A DNA stretch of 64,000 nucleotides from Tachypleus tridentatus (taxonomy: Eukaryota > Arthropoda > Merostomata > Xiphosura > Limulidae): positions 19,832,400-19,896,399 of the forward strand of contig NC_134828.1 in the NCBI RefSeq assembly GCF_004210375.1. The letters run 5' to 3'. The first letter of the stretch is position 1, and each line of letters starts with the position of its first letter. Shown piece by piece: positions 21,494 through 31,859 of the stretch. A model generated the notes under the pieces. The model worked only from the letters and a program-made list of their open reading frames with translations. It did no database searches and was not told the DNA's origin. A program made the translations under genes and the position numbers.

Positions 21494-21514
21494 AATATAT
21501 ATATATATATATAT
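21494..21514. repeat. (AT)n microsatellite at the arm boundary
   Basis: A simple AT tract. The right-arm contig begins at 41912 with the same tract, so the arm boundary coincides with a contig end. Confidence 0.95.
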
Positions 21515-21881
21515 ACAGCTCGTCGGTTAACATTAGTACTTCAACATGCGTGCACTCATAAGAACATCTAAAGGACATAAATTAGGTTGATAACATTCGA
21601 CGAACTATATATTATAAGACGTTGTTCCAAACTTGTTATAGCCGTGTTCCATTTTCTTTTGCTCTTATAACTAATTTATTTGATTCACGTGCTTAACTGT
21701 CTGAAATACATTTTGACACGTCCGTCTAGTTTTCTGCCTTGTCTCACTAGAATTTAGTTATTACGTATTTAGGTCAGGTGCGCACGCGCGTTAAAAGTTT
21801 AGGGCTTCATTTCCTGTACAACACAAGAGAAACTGATATATATGGTCGTTCAAAGGATTAAGCCTAGCTCACGTGAAACCA

Positions 21882-22082
21882 TATAAAATACGTCTTCTTT
21901 CCCTCGCTTTTCATCAGATGTTATTAGTGTAACAACGTTTTCCGAATATATTATTGTTATATACTGGTTGGCGTCTCGCACACAACACATATTTTCATAA
22001 CGCCATCTGGAAACAGCAACCGAGTGATAACGAAATTTGTTTATCGTGAGCCTGTCCTTGACTTAGTTGTGATAATGGAGAG
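21882..22082 (+). promoter_or_regulatory. Possible TATA promoter with short first coding exon
   Basis: TATAAAA (21882-21888) lies about 34 bases before an initiator-like TCAGAT (A at 21916). The first ATG followed by a good donor is at 22075: ATGGAGAG then 'gtacgt' at 22083, which would give an 8-nt coding stub in a first exon. A GC-rich 'gcgcacgcgcg' block sits upstream at 21780. All elements are common by chance in AT-rich DNA. The phase does not fit the SLC35G-like exon directly. Confidence 0.2.
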
Positions 22083-22089
22083 GTACGTA

Positions 22090-22665
22090 TGTTTATCAAA
22101 CACATCATATCTTATTTTTAAACCCACATAATGTCTTTACAAAAATCGTTCATTTTCTCAAGTTCTAACAAGTATGATAAAGTTACACGGTTTCCTTGTT
22201 TAGTGTTAATGTTTTATTGTTGTTTTTTAAACTTTTTAGATTATTTAAACAGACGTGGTTCAGTGACTTTTAGAAAGCTTGACTAACTACACGTAATGAA
22301 TTCATTCTCACAGCTCAGCTGTACGTCTTAATAGCTTCATACTTTAGTTTAACAGTGTGATAATGGTTGTGTTTATATAACGTAATGTTCTGTATAATTG
22401 TGTTTGAACTCGTATCCCAGGTTTCTAACTTTTGTTTGTACAACGTGTAATTAGTTCACAGTTTGTTAGGCATTGTAAGATGTGATTACAAACAGTTTTA
22501 CACTGATGTAATAAAGTACATCTCTAACACTCATCTTGGCATGACTATTATACTGAAGAATACAAACTCCAAGAATCCATGGTACTTTTACATGTTAAAA
22601 CAAACTCTGACTTAAAGTTTACCTCTGCCGTAATTGTTATGACATGTTTATTTTTAAAGTTTCTT
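22090..22665. other. Unannotated region
   Basis: No recognisable gene or repeat. If the preceding promoter is real, this would be intron. Confidence 0.4.
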
Positions 22666-22667
22666 TG

Positions 22668-22915
22668 TGAATTTCACGCAAAGATACACGAGGGCTATCA
22701 ACACTAGCCGTCTCTAACTTTGTGGTGTAAGACTAGAAGGAAGGTAGCTAGTAATCACCACCCACCACCAACTCTTTTACCAATGAATAACGGGATTGAT
22801 AGTAACATTATAACGCCTTCATAGCTGAAAAGACGAATATGCTTGGCATAACGGGGATTCGAACTTAAGACCCTCAGATTACAAGCGCCCTAATCACCTG
22901 ACCTACACGTTAAAA
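22668..22915 (-). repeat. SINE family A, diverged copy
   Basis: The whole family A order is readable on the minus strand, from 'gattaca'-type head remnants and the B box to 'gtgtatctttgcgtgaaatt'. Confidence 0.8.
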
Positions 22916-22919
22916 TCAA

Positions 22920-23350
22920 ACTGGAGAACAAACTGGAGAAATGTATATGTTTATTTCCACTCTTTTGTATTTGACAGACATAAAAAAAAGTTAGAAAACC
23001 ATTCGCTATAATAATTACATAAAATCAGTTTTATTTATATATTATTCGTTAGATTAACTGAAGAATTTCTTGACATCTGCTCTGAACATGTTGTCACAAG
23101 AACCATTTGGTACGAAACGAAACAATTTGAAAGTTATTAGCAGGTATATAACTAATCAACTCTTCTCTCAATACGTTTATCATATGTTTAAATATTACGT
23201 ACAATGAATACTACCTGAAACAAAGTGTTTCGTATCTTGTTGTATTTCTCTGTTTCTTGATTGAATTTTTATAACCGTTTTTTACTTTCTTGGTTCGTTG
23301 ATTATTTGTGAAATGTGTACTTTTAGTGACGTGAACTAAAGTCACAGAAA
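22920..23350. other. Unannotated AT-rich spacer
   Basis: No recognisable gene or repeat. Confidence 0.5.
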
Positions 23351-23602
23351 AGTTTCTTAATATTCAAACAGAATGTGAAGTAATACATTTATTTATTTAT
23401 TGTAACAACAACAAGTTTCTTAATATTCAAACAGAATGTGAAGTAATACATTTATTTATTTATTGTAACAACAACAAGTTTCTTAATATTCAAACAGAAT
23501 GTGAAGTAATACATTTATTTATTTATTGTAACAACAACAAGTTTCTTAATATTCAAACAGAATGTGAAGTAATACATTTATTTATTTATTGTAACAACAA
23601 CA
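23351..23602. repeat. 63-bp tandem repeat, four copies
   Basis: Four nearly perfect units begin with 'agtttcttaatattcaaaca' (23351, then every 63 bp). It ends exactly where a truncated SINE begins at 23603. Confidence 0.95.
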
Positions 23603-23870
23603 GGTCTTCGAATCGTAATCTGAGGGTCGCGGGTTCGAATCCCTCTCCCACTAAACACTTCCGCTCTTTCAGCCGTGGGGGGCGTTGTTATTTGACGGTC
23701 AGTTCCAGTATTCGTTGGTAAAAAGAGTACTCCAAGAGTTGACGATGGGTGGTGATGACTAGCTGCCTTCCTTCTAGTCTTACACTACAAAGTTAGGGAC
23801 GGCTAGCGCAGATAGCTCTCATGTAGCTTTGCTTGAAATTCAAAAACAAACAGTAATAGAATGATACGTG
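23603..23870 (+). repeat. SINE family A, head-truncated
   Basis: It starts at 'tcttcgaatcgtaatctgag', continues through the B box and all downstream segments, and ends 'tagctttgcttgaaattc'. Confidence 0.88.
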
Positions 23871-23951
23871 GTGTGCATCATCATAAAAAGTACACGTTGT
23901 ACGCACACTAGTAATACAACTCACATAACATCATGACATTACATCTATATT

Positions 23952-24195
23952 CTGGCTCGGCATGGCCAGGTGGGTTAAGGCGTTCGACTAGTAATCTGAG
24001 GGTCGCGGGTTCGAATCGCCGTCGCACCAAACATGCTCGCCATTTCAACCGTGGGGGCGTTGGTAAAAGAGTAGCCCAAGAATTGGCGGTGGGTGATGAT
24101 GACTAGCTGCCTTCCCTCTAATCTTACACTGCTAAATTAGGGACGGCTTGTGCAGATAGCCCTCGTGTAGCTTAGCGCGAAATTAACAAACATAC
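23952..24195 (+). repeat. SINE family A with internal deletion
   Basis: A full head ('cggcatggccaggtgggtta') and tail are present. About 30 bases between 'gtgggggcgtt' and 'ggtaaaagagtag' are missing. Confidence 0.88.
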
Positions 24196-24417
24196 ATCCA
24201 TATTCCATGATACAGTCAGACTGTTAATTTCACAAGTGTATTTATATATAATGCAGACAAGTTCACTATTCAGTTATGTATGAGGTCAATCATCCCGTAA
24301 ATTCATGGAATAATTTACCTTTAAATCATTATAAATTTTCAAATTATACCTTTTTATCACAGGTCCCAGTGATACTGTCAACCCGCCACAATTTTTTACT
24401 TGATGCAATATTTTGTA

Positions 24418-24530
24418 GCCCCCCTCAGTGGCTCAGTGGTAAGCATAAAGACGTACAAGGCTAAAAATATTGTTTTGATACCCGTGGTGGGTACAGATAA
24501 CCAATTCTGTAGAGTTGCACTTAACAACAA
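24418..24530 (+). repeat. SINE family B copy
   Basis: 'ctcagtggctcagtggtaag', 'ttttgatacccgtggtgggt' and an A-rich end follow the family B layout. Confidence 0.75.
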
Positions 24531-24539
24531 ACTAATGAA

Positions 24540-24970
24540 ACAATGCAATATTTTTGTAAACTTCAGTATTTAGATCAACCATCGTATGAACAATGTGCAT
24601 TGTTTGGATGTGAAATTGTAATGGACTGTTTGGTTGAATGTATTCAGATCAACCATCGTATTAACAAGGTGCACTGTTTTGATGTGAAAATGTCATATCA
24701 ACTTACAGATATCCAGAGAATGTTCTGATGTAATATTCAGTATAACTTATTGCACCTTTCTTTCTATCCTTTTCAGTTTCATCATTACAAAAAATAATTA
24801 TTCGTGAACTCGTTTAGCAACGAATCAGTCGTGATGCGCTACGAGAAACTTCCAACTACTTCTGGTATGGAATAATTTTCCATAAGAAACAATGTTTTAT
24901 CACGATAGTTAACAATGGTTTGTTGTCACAAATAATATGGGTTATTCCATTCGTCTCTATATGTTTTCGA
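24540..24970. other. Unannotated spacer with a diverged ~65-bp doublet
   Basis: The segments around 24570 and 24650 share 'gatcaaccatcgtat' and 'aacaatgtgca'-like text, suggesting an old tandem duplication. No gene is recognised. Confidence 0.4.
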
Positions 24971-25446
24971 CAAACACATTCCATTATTGCAGCCATTAAC
25001 TATAAATCACTGTATCGATTATCCAAAGATAGTACGACTTGTTCTATCTTTTAAAAACACCATCAACTATATGATAAATGGAGTAAACTTCAAAGAGAAT
25101 ACAAACAATAAAAACACTGTAAACTCTATGATAATTGAAAACCTAAGTAACAGTATACAAACATTAAAAACACTTTCAATTCTATGTTAAGTGGTGCACA
25201 CAACAAACATTAAAATACTATCAACTCTATCTTAAGTGGAGTACACAACAAATATACAAACATTAAAACACAATCAACTCTGTGTTATGTGGAGTACACA
25301 ACAAATACAATACAAACATTAAAACGCAATCAACTCTGTGTTATGTGGAGTACACAACAAATACAATACAAACATTAAAACACAATCAACTGTGTTAAAT
25401 GGAGTACACAACAAAAATACAAACATTAAAAACACTATCAATTTTA

Positions 25447-26595
25447 TACTCTTCAAAAACAGAAACGCATAATGCAAAATTTGAGACAAATTGTTAACAA
25501 GTTTATTCCGGGTAGTTCTGTATGACATGTGTGAAACTTTGCACATTCACTGCTGAACATCCAAAGTCTGCAAAGGCGAAGTCCACGCTCACTAGTTGAT
25601 GTTTAACGTCACTCAAAGTCAATAACGAGTGTGCTCCCCGTGAGCATCAATAACTGCTTGGCATCTTCTGCCCATGGAAGCGATGAGATGACGAATCACA
25701 TCCTGTGGAATGGCTGTCTACTCAGCCTGCAAAGCTACTGCAAGCTGAGGTAGAGTCTGCAGTTGAGGTTGTCGCCGTCGCAGACGTCGGTACAACTCGT
25801 CCCAAAGATGTTCGATGGGGTTTAAATCTGGTGATCCGGAGAGCCAGGAAAAAACGTTGATGTTGTGGTGTCTCAAGAAGACAGTAGTTAGTCGGGCTGT
25901 GTGAGGACGGGCGTTGTCATGTTGAAAACGTCGTTGAAGTTCACCATGATGGGTTGTACATGAGGCCTAAGGATCTCGTCGACGGTTGCGTACGGTCTGA
26001 TCAAATCCTATGCAACCCTTGTATGGTTGAGGCAGTAGACTGCAACAGTGGTGGTCCTATCCCGAAGGTGACGTTTTGCGATCTTGTGCGGGCGTGGTCA
26101 CACGAGGTTTGGCAGATCGTGGACGGTCACGAGTTGATACATATTGTTGGTGACGATTCCATATCCTTGTGATGGTGCTTGGGTGGACGTTCACAGCTCT
26201 GGCAACATCAGATCGAAATTCGCCTGCTTCCAAGCGACAAATGGCGTTGTTGCGTTGTGCTTCCGTCAGTCTTGGCGTAATTGTATTGCGTGTCGGTCGC
26301 TTAACACTGAGCTATGGAAACCGAGAACCCGTCACTTTTATAGGGATTTTGCACATGTTGCACTTGCAAAACATGCAGATCTCTCAAACAAATTTATTGG
26401 ACACGAATGCGTTTTGGCGAAAAATCCGATGTTTTTCTCCTTTTACAAAGTGCACAACTTTTATTGTCATTTTGGTGTGACAATCAGTGCCTTAACACGT
26501 GTAACATCACATACTCTGAGCTTGTAACGTTATTACATATATTTCTCTTTAAAATAACAAATATATTCCTTTTGAGTTTCTTATTTTGAAGAGTA
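25447..26595 (-). mobile_element. Tc1-like transposon with internal deletion
   Basis: The ends 'tactcttcaaaa' and 'ttttgaagagta' are inverted repeats flanked by TA (25445-25446 and 26596-26597), the Tc1 target duplication. Minus-strand transposase pieces run in order: a helix-turn-helix part with VNVHPSTITRIWNR and KPRVTTPAQDR; then, after frameshifts and a deletion removing the first catalytic Asp region, NARPHTARL with its preceding Asp; SPDLNPIEHLWDEL with the catalytic Glu; and a C-terminus ending RRCQAVIDAHGEHTRY. It is non-autonomous. The left-arm paralogue lacks it. Confidence 0.93.
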
Positions 26596-27609
26596 TATTA
26601 TTCACTGTATCGACTATCCACGATAGTACGACTTTTTCTATCTTTTAAAAACACCATCAACTATATGACAAATGGAGTAAACAACAAACAGAATACAAAC
26701 AATAAAAAACACTGTAAACTCTATGATAATTGAAAACCTAAGAAACAGTATACAAACATTAAAAACACTATTTACTCTATTTTAAGTGGAGTACACAACA
26801 AATACAATACAAACATTAAAACACAATCAACTGTGTTATGTGGGGTACACAACAAAAATACAAATATTAAAAACAGTATTCATTACAAAATAAGTGGAGT
26901 GCACAGCAAACATTAAAAACACAATCAGTTCTATGCTAAGTAGAGTACACTACTAATAAAATACAAACATAAGAAACACCGTCAACTCTATGTAAAGTGA
27001 AATAAATAACAAACAGAACAGAAACATTAAAAACACGATCATCTTTATGTTAAGTAGAGTACAACAGACTGATAAACAGACTGAAACCAGGCGGTCAATA
27101 AGAAGTATATTTTATTTTCACTGAGCTCAAGATAGAACGTGACACCTTGGTTACCGACTCGTCACAATCTTGACTGAATGTGGTTTGAACAAACCATTTG
27201 AAAATCTTTTTTGTTGACAGATTCTGAAGACTATGTCAACTTTTTAACTTTTGTTCCCGGTTATTTTTGTTCTAGTTACTAAAAATTATCAGTTATTTAT
27301 TTTGAACAACACGGAAGTTTTATAAAACAGACAAAAACATGTCACTAACATTTGAAGACAAATTTTCTAAAGTTCGACTTTCCTAAGACAGATGTTTGTG
27401 AATCGAACACATGTGTATCAGCGTATATTTCAAAAGACACACTTATGTCAAAACACGGTAGCTGTAACTTACTGTGGAATATTACAGTGCATGTTTCTCT
27501 CAACTTCTATTTAAAGGAAATAATTTTAACTTTGTAGATATTCAAGATCTGGGAAGCCAGATATTTTGAAACCAGTGAAACCTATCTTGACGACTGCGTG
27601 GAGGTTTGT

Positions 27610-27875
27610 TTGCTTGTTTTGAATATTACGAAAAACCACACGGGGGCTATCTACGTTAACAGTCGCTAATTTAGCAGTGTAAAACGAGACGGAAAGCAGC
27701 CACTCATCAACATCTACCGCCAACACTTGGGCTACTTTTTACCAATGAACAGGAGGATTGATCGTAATATTATAACGCTCCAACAGCTGAAAGGGCCTGC
27801 ATATTTGGTGCGACAAGGATTCGAACTCACAACTTCAGATTGCGAGTCGAGCGCCATAACCACGAGTCCATCCTT
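27610..27875 (-). repeat. SINE family A, diverged subfamily
   Basis: It is orthologous in position to the SINE at 3985-4255 in the paralogous block, confirming that insertion came before block duplication. Confidence 0.8.
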
Positions 27876-28179
27876 GGTCAATGTGGAGAACGAACCTTCT
27901 GTTTCTCTTTCTATGTTCCTTAACTTAGAAATGACCACTTGAGATACAGTGGTCAAGGTAAATAATATACACATCACATTTTCCTACCATCATGGATATT
28001 CATCTAGTGATACATTTTCAGGTTTCCTTCACTTGTTTTTATTATTATTCACCCACGTTTTAAATAACACTAGGGTGAACATGATCCCCCTCTCGTTTTT
28101 CTATTTTCAACACCACCCATCCAACGTCAACCCCCAACCACCAGTCCGCGGCTTGACTCTAGCGGAAGAAGGATCTATT

Positions 28180-28445
28180 TCAATACAACCCTTATCAACA
28201 ACACCCCTTTACACACCTAACGAGCACATGGAAGAAAAGTCATTAAGGCTATTAATGCAATCTGCTATATCTAACACAGTTCTGAGACAGAACTTTTCAC
28301 TCACTATATAAAATTTAACCCTATACATCCACGGCCACATCATCAGACTCCAATTTATTATCACACTCAACAGAGAGATATAAACTTTAACTAACAGAGA
28401 AAAATAATTATGTCAAAGAACTAAATATACAGCACTAGAACAAAT
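28180..28445 (+). pseudogene. LINE-like linker fragment, diverged copy
   Basis: It corresponds to 5440-5640. The NREK-like stretch and upstream STTPLYTPNEHMEEKS are readable in a 120-codon frame (27949-28311) that lacks a recognised domain. The match ends at 28445, where the paralogous block stops. Confidence 0.35.
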
Positions 28446-28600
28446 GTCCTTGTCCCATACCAGAAGATATTATTTATGAAGCAGTTGCTAAGCAAATGCC
28501 CGAGTAGAGAAGAGAAGGTAGTGTGTGAATACAATAACATTTATGAATTGTTATTTTGGCCTGTAAAACTTGTTTTAAGCATTTTTTTGTCAAAACACAG

Positions 28601-29025
28601 ATATAAAACTATTTGGTATAATAGGGAAGGCTTTTGATATGGTGTTTTTTTTCATAAATCACTTCTTTGCTCAGACAGTTAGTCTGAACTTGTTGTAAAG
28701 TTATGCCTCATCATGTGCCCCATGTTAAAAGGTATAAAATTTTTATATAAAACTATTTTGTATAATAGGGAAGGCTTTTGATATGGTGTTTTTTTCATAA
28801 ATCACTTCTTTGTTCAGACAGTCAGTCTGAACTAAAGTTATGCCTCATCATGTGCCCCAGGTTAAAAGGTATAAAATTTTTATATAAAACTATTTTGTAT
28901 AATAGGGAAGGCTTTTGATATGGTGTTTTTTTCATAAATCACTTCTTTGTTCAGACAGTTAGTCTAAACTTGTTGTAAAGTTATGCCTCATCATGTGCCC
29001 CAGGTTAAAAGGTATAAAATTTTTT
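28601..29025. repeat. ~140-bp tandem repeat, three copies
   Basis: Units start at 28601, 28745 and 28882 with 'atataaaact'. Each includes 'aatagggaaggcttttgata' and 'gcctcatcatgtgcccca'. The second unit lacks 7 bp ('ttgttgt'). Confidence 0.95.
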
Positions 29026-29029
29026 GATT

Positions 29030-29535
29030 TTCTAGTATGTCTGTTTAAGTTTCGTTTATATCCTTTCTCTTTATAAGTGAATGTAAAATGTATTGGTTTA
29101 CAGTTTTTCTCACATATATATGTTAAAATAAGTGTTATTTCACAGTTTGGATTCTGAAATCTAAATTACAAGAATTCAGTTCTGGGTTTTATTGATTTAC
29201 TTATTGTTATAATGTTTGACTAAATAGTTTTCTTCATCATGAATATAAAATTAATGTTTTTCATATTTTGTTTTTCAAAAGGGGTTTTATTTCCTTCTAT
29301 CAAATAAGTACTTTATTTGTGTTTTTTATAAATTTATGTTTTCTTTGAAATTCATAATTACTTTCCTTGTACTATTCAGTTCAAGCTAAAAAGATTTCTA
29401 TTTTAATAACATTTGTTGTCCATTGTTAAATGGTCGTATTTTATATCATTTATGCATTCAGAGTCCGTTAAAATTACTGTCTATTAAATTGAACAGGTTA
29501 TTTTTGTTTAAATAATCTTGTGCTTGGTAGGCCTT
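29030..29535. other. Unannotated AT-rich spacer
   Basis: No recognisable gene or repeat. Confidence 0.5.
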
Positions 29536-29540
29536 TTTTC

Positions 29541-29672
29541 AAGCCCGGCATGACCAGATGGATAAGGCACTCGACTTGTAAGCTAAAGTCGCGGTTTCGA
29601 ATCCCCGTCACATCAAACATGGTCGCCATTTTAGACGTGGGGGCATTATAATGTGACGGTCAATATTTTGTT
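29541..29672 (+). repeat. SINE family A, 3'-truncated
   Basis: The head 'agcccggcatgaccagatgg', the B box 'ggtttcgaatccccgtcac' and sequence up to 'tgtgacggtcaat' are present. The 3' half is absent. Confidence 0.85.
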
Positions 29673-29850
29673 TTGGATGTAAAATTTCAATGGACATACA
29701 TCTGGATGGAACACAAAAGAAGCACAAATAACTTTAAAAAGTGTCTTTCTTTTGTTTGTTTCTTCCTGGAATATACTTCCAGCTACAAATAATGGTTGTT
29801 TATATAGTTAGAACTGTTTAATGTAACTTTGAAAAAGTAAAATATTGTCT

Positions 29851-30109
29851 TTACATATTACTGATGATCCCGGTTGGTACATTTGTGAAGACCCCAACAA
29901 TGGCTGACACGTTGGCTATGACATCAATAAAATGTATTTTTTCTCGCACAATGAAGAAAGTTAGAAATACAGTGAATATAATTTCTGTCTTTCTAAGGAC
30001 TGTAACATCGCTTAGTGGCAAGAAGTTTAAGAAATTATACAAGAACAATATACCTATCGCTCCGATACTTCCTCTGATGAAAATTATTAAATATTGCAAC
30101 AAAATATAG
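29851..30109 (-). pseudogene. Truncated SLC35G-like transporter fragment
   Basis: The minus strand encodes a partial copy of the middle of the gene at 33919-34826. Shared stretches are ILFLYNFLNFLPLSDVTVL, KTEIIFTVFLTFFI and IHFIDVIANVSAIVGVF, covering about three membrane segments of the first EamA repeat. It diverges after 'AIVGVF' and stops. Neither the N-terminal nor the second EamA half is present. Its upstream end adjoins a PLE terminal fragment at 30119. It is probably a broken tandem or inverted duplicate of the neighbouring gene. Confidence 0.8.
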
Positions 30110-30118
30110 TATTATGTT

Positions 30119-30235
30119 TTGTTTCTGTGTGAAGGGCGAAACGTTGTCCTCTACTTTATTTTAATAAAAGGTTTAATACCCATACCAGCCGTCTTGAGAT
30201 ACATTTTTATTTCAAGTGTGTTTCTCGTCTTCAAG
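30119..30235 (+). mobile_element. PLE terminal fragment
   Basis: 'ggcgaaacgttgtcctctac', a poly-T/A stretch with 'aataaaaggtttaatacc', 'cataccagccgtcttgagat' and 'tttttatttcaagtg' match the element end at 9771-9860. No coding part remains. Confidence 0.75.
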
Positions 30236-30239
30236 AATG

Positions 30240-31050
30240 ATCTCAAAACAGAAGACGAAAGTCTATTAAAACGTTTTCCTCACACTTGTGTTTCTACAAC
30301 AGACAGCAGCTGTATAACTAAGCTTCAGATAAATACATATGTTCATGTCACCATTTCTCTTGAAACTTTAACCCATGTACAGCTTTTCATGACTTATTTT
30401 AGATAATATATGCTCAATAGAGGTCACTACAATATTGTGATATTTTTTCTCCCTCAATTTGTTATTTATTTCATTCAAACTTATGTATTATTATTGTCTG
30501 TAGTCTTTATGATAAACAAATTCTAATTATTTAATAATAACTTTAATATTCTTATTGTTAATCAACTACTAATTACAGATTTGTTTTTATCCATTTTTCC
30601 TCTACTTGGTGGGACTCAATCCTCGGTCTTACAAACTGAGGTAAAGTTTTTATAAATCCTTCATTTCCTTAAAACTATGAGTCTGTACTGTGGTGTTAAC
30701 TACTTATGTTAAAGTTGCAAAGAAAGTATCAAGCTAGCAGCTGTGACTTATAAAATGAAAACAAGTTAATAGTAAGTACCTGTATCAGGTTTATATTATT
30801 ATATAAAATATTAACCATTAGAAAAATAATATTTTATCTTAACAACCTTGACTTGAAGACCTAAATGTACCTGTATTTGCCTGCAGTCTTTACACATGTT
30901 CCACATAAGTGTAAAAATTCAAACTTTGCACTTTCACGTGCATGTGTACATTACTTGACACGTCACATCACGTGACAAAAACAAAACTTAAAATTTGCAA
31001 ATTTTCATCAGAATGCAGTTTTCAGATGGGTGTTTTTAATGTTATCGTGT
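30240..31050. other. Unannotated AT-rich region
   Basis: No recognisable gene or repeat. Upstream exons of the transporter gene could lie here or further left, but I could not identify one. Confidence 0.4.
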
Positions 31051-31052
31051 AG

Positions 31053-31150
31053 TTTGTATTTGAATTTCGCACAAAGCTACACGCTATCCATACATAATTT
31101 AGTAATGCAAGACCAGAGGGAAGGAAGCCAGTCATCAACATCTACTGCCA
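31053..31150 (-). repeat. SINE family A, tail fragment
   Basis: 'tttgaatttcgcacaaagct' through 'agtcatcaacatctactgcc' matches the family A 3' end in reverse, with a short deletion. Confidence 0.7.
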
Positions 31151-31400
31151 ATTCTAAGTACACTTTGTAGATGATTATAGAGATATTGGTTGTGCAGGTT
31201 TCTTGGATCCATCCTATTTTTTATTACCTGAATGAGACATTGCATTGCAGAATTGATGATTGGTCCAGTATTAGTTACGTAGATGTAACACATACGAATT
31301 TGGTTGTTTTTCCGAGATGTATATGTGTATATAATATTTTGTGAACTGCTTTCGGATCATATTTTCTTTTCCCTGGGTTTTCATCAGTTTCAAAGTCACA
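31150..31400 (-). repeat. Interspersed repeat of unknown class, second copy
   Basis: A diverged, inverted copy of 7290-7545 ('gatgattatagaga', 'gttggttgtgcaggtt', 'ttagttacgtagatgtaac'). Confidence 0.6.
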
Positions 31401-31409
31401 CGACAGTGA

Positions 31410-31855
31410 CCAAGTGATGAAGAGAAACATGACCTTTGATTGTAGTAACCAATGGACAGTTGGTGCACTCCAAATAGCTGAGTCACCAACTCATTTCCAC
31501 GCAAGAGTACAGCAAAAATATTTTGATATCCAGTTTCAAATTATTAAAAGCCTTTCATGAAATATTCGTAGCTTTAACTTTTAAACTTATGTAGTTGAAG
31601 TGTAACATTTAATTAATTTTGTTTCTCTATATAAACAGTTTTGCACCTTTTTTCACTTCATTCAAGTTTTGCTCAACAGATGACACTACTATGAGGATAT
31701 GCTGTACAGATGTTTTACAGTCTTAACCTGGATTGTATTTATACGGTTTACTCTCAAAAACATGCCATTTTACATTTTTTATTAAGAAGACAGTCTAGGT
31801 ATTGTTATATAACTTCAAACGAAATCACATCATTTTACGTTTATTATTTGAAAGG
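31410..31855. other. Unannotated spacer
   Basis: No recognisable gene or repeat. Confidence 0.4.
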
Positions 31856-31859
31856 TTCA

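Larger units (their letters stand above)
1..21513 (+). repeat. Left arm of a ~21.5-kb inverted duplication
   Basis: The whole segment recurs in reverse complement at 41912-63810. Landmarks occur in mirrored order: LINE fragment, minisatellites, mariner, GIY-YIG fragment, 84-bp tandem, twin PLE, 71-bp tandem, SINEs and candidate exon. The copies differ by scattered substitutions, 1-bp homopolymer indels, repeat-number changes and one larger rearrangement near 19.0-19.3 kb. The inner end is an (AT)n tract at 21494-21514, where the right-arm contig begins. Whether this is a true palindrome or two haplotypes scaffolded together cannot be settled from sequence alone. Confidence 0.97.
24975..28445 (+). 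repeat. Paralogous block, diverged copy of 2860-5735
   Basis: Same orientation as in the left arm. The minisatellite part occurs twice (24975-25440 and 26600-27060), once on each side of a Tc1 element. The remainder (27060-28445) aligns with 3440-5640 minus the mariner. Divergence is far greater than between the arms, so this is an older duplication. Confidence 0.9.

Noticed and set aside
26144..26527. Overlapping plus-strand frames of 100-127 codons
   Set aside because: They are antisense shadows of the Tc1 transposase on the minus strand (25447-26595).
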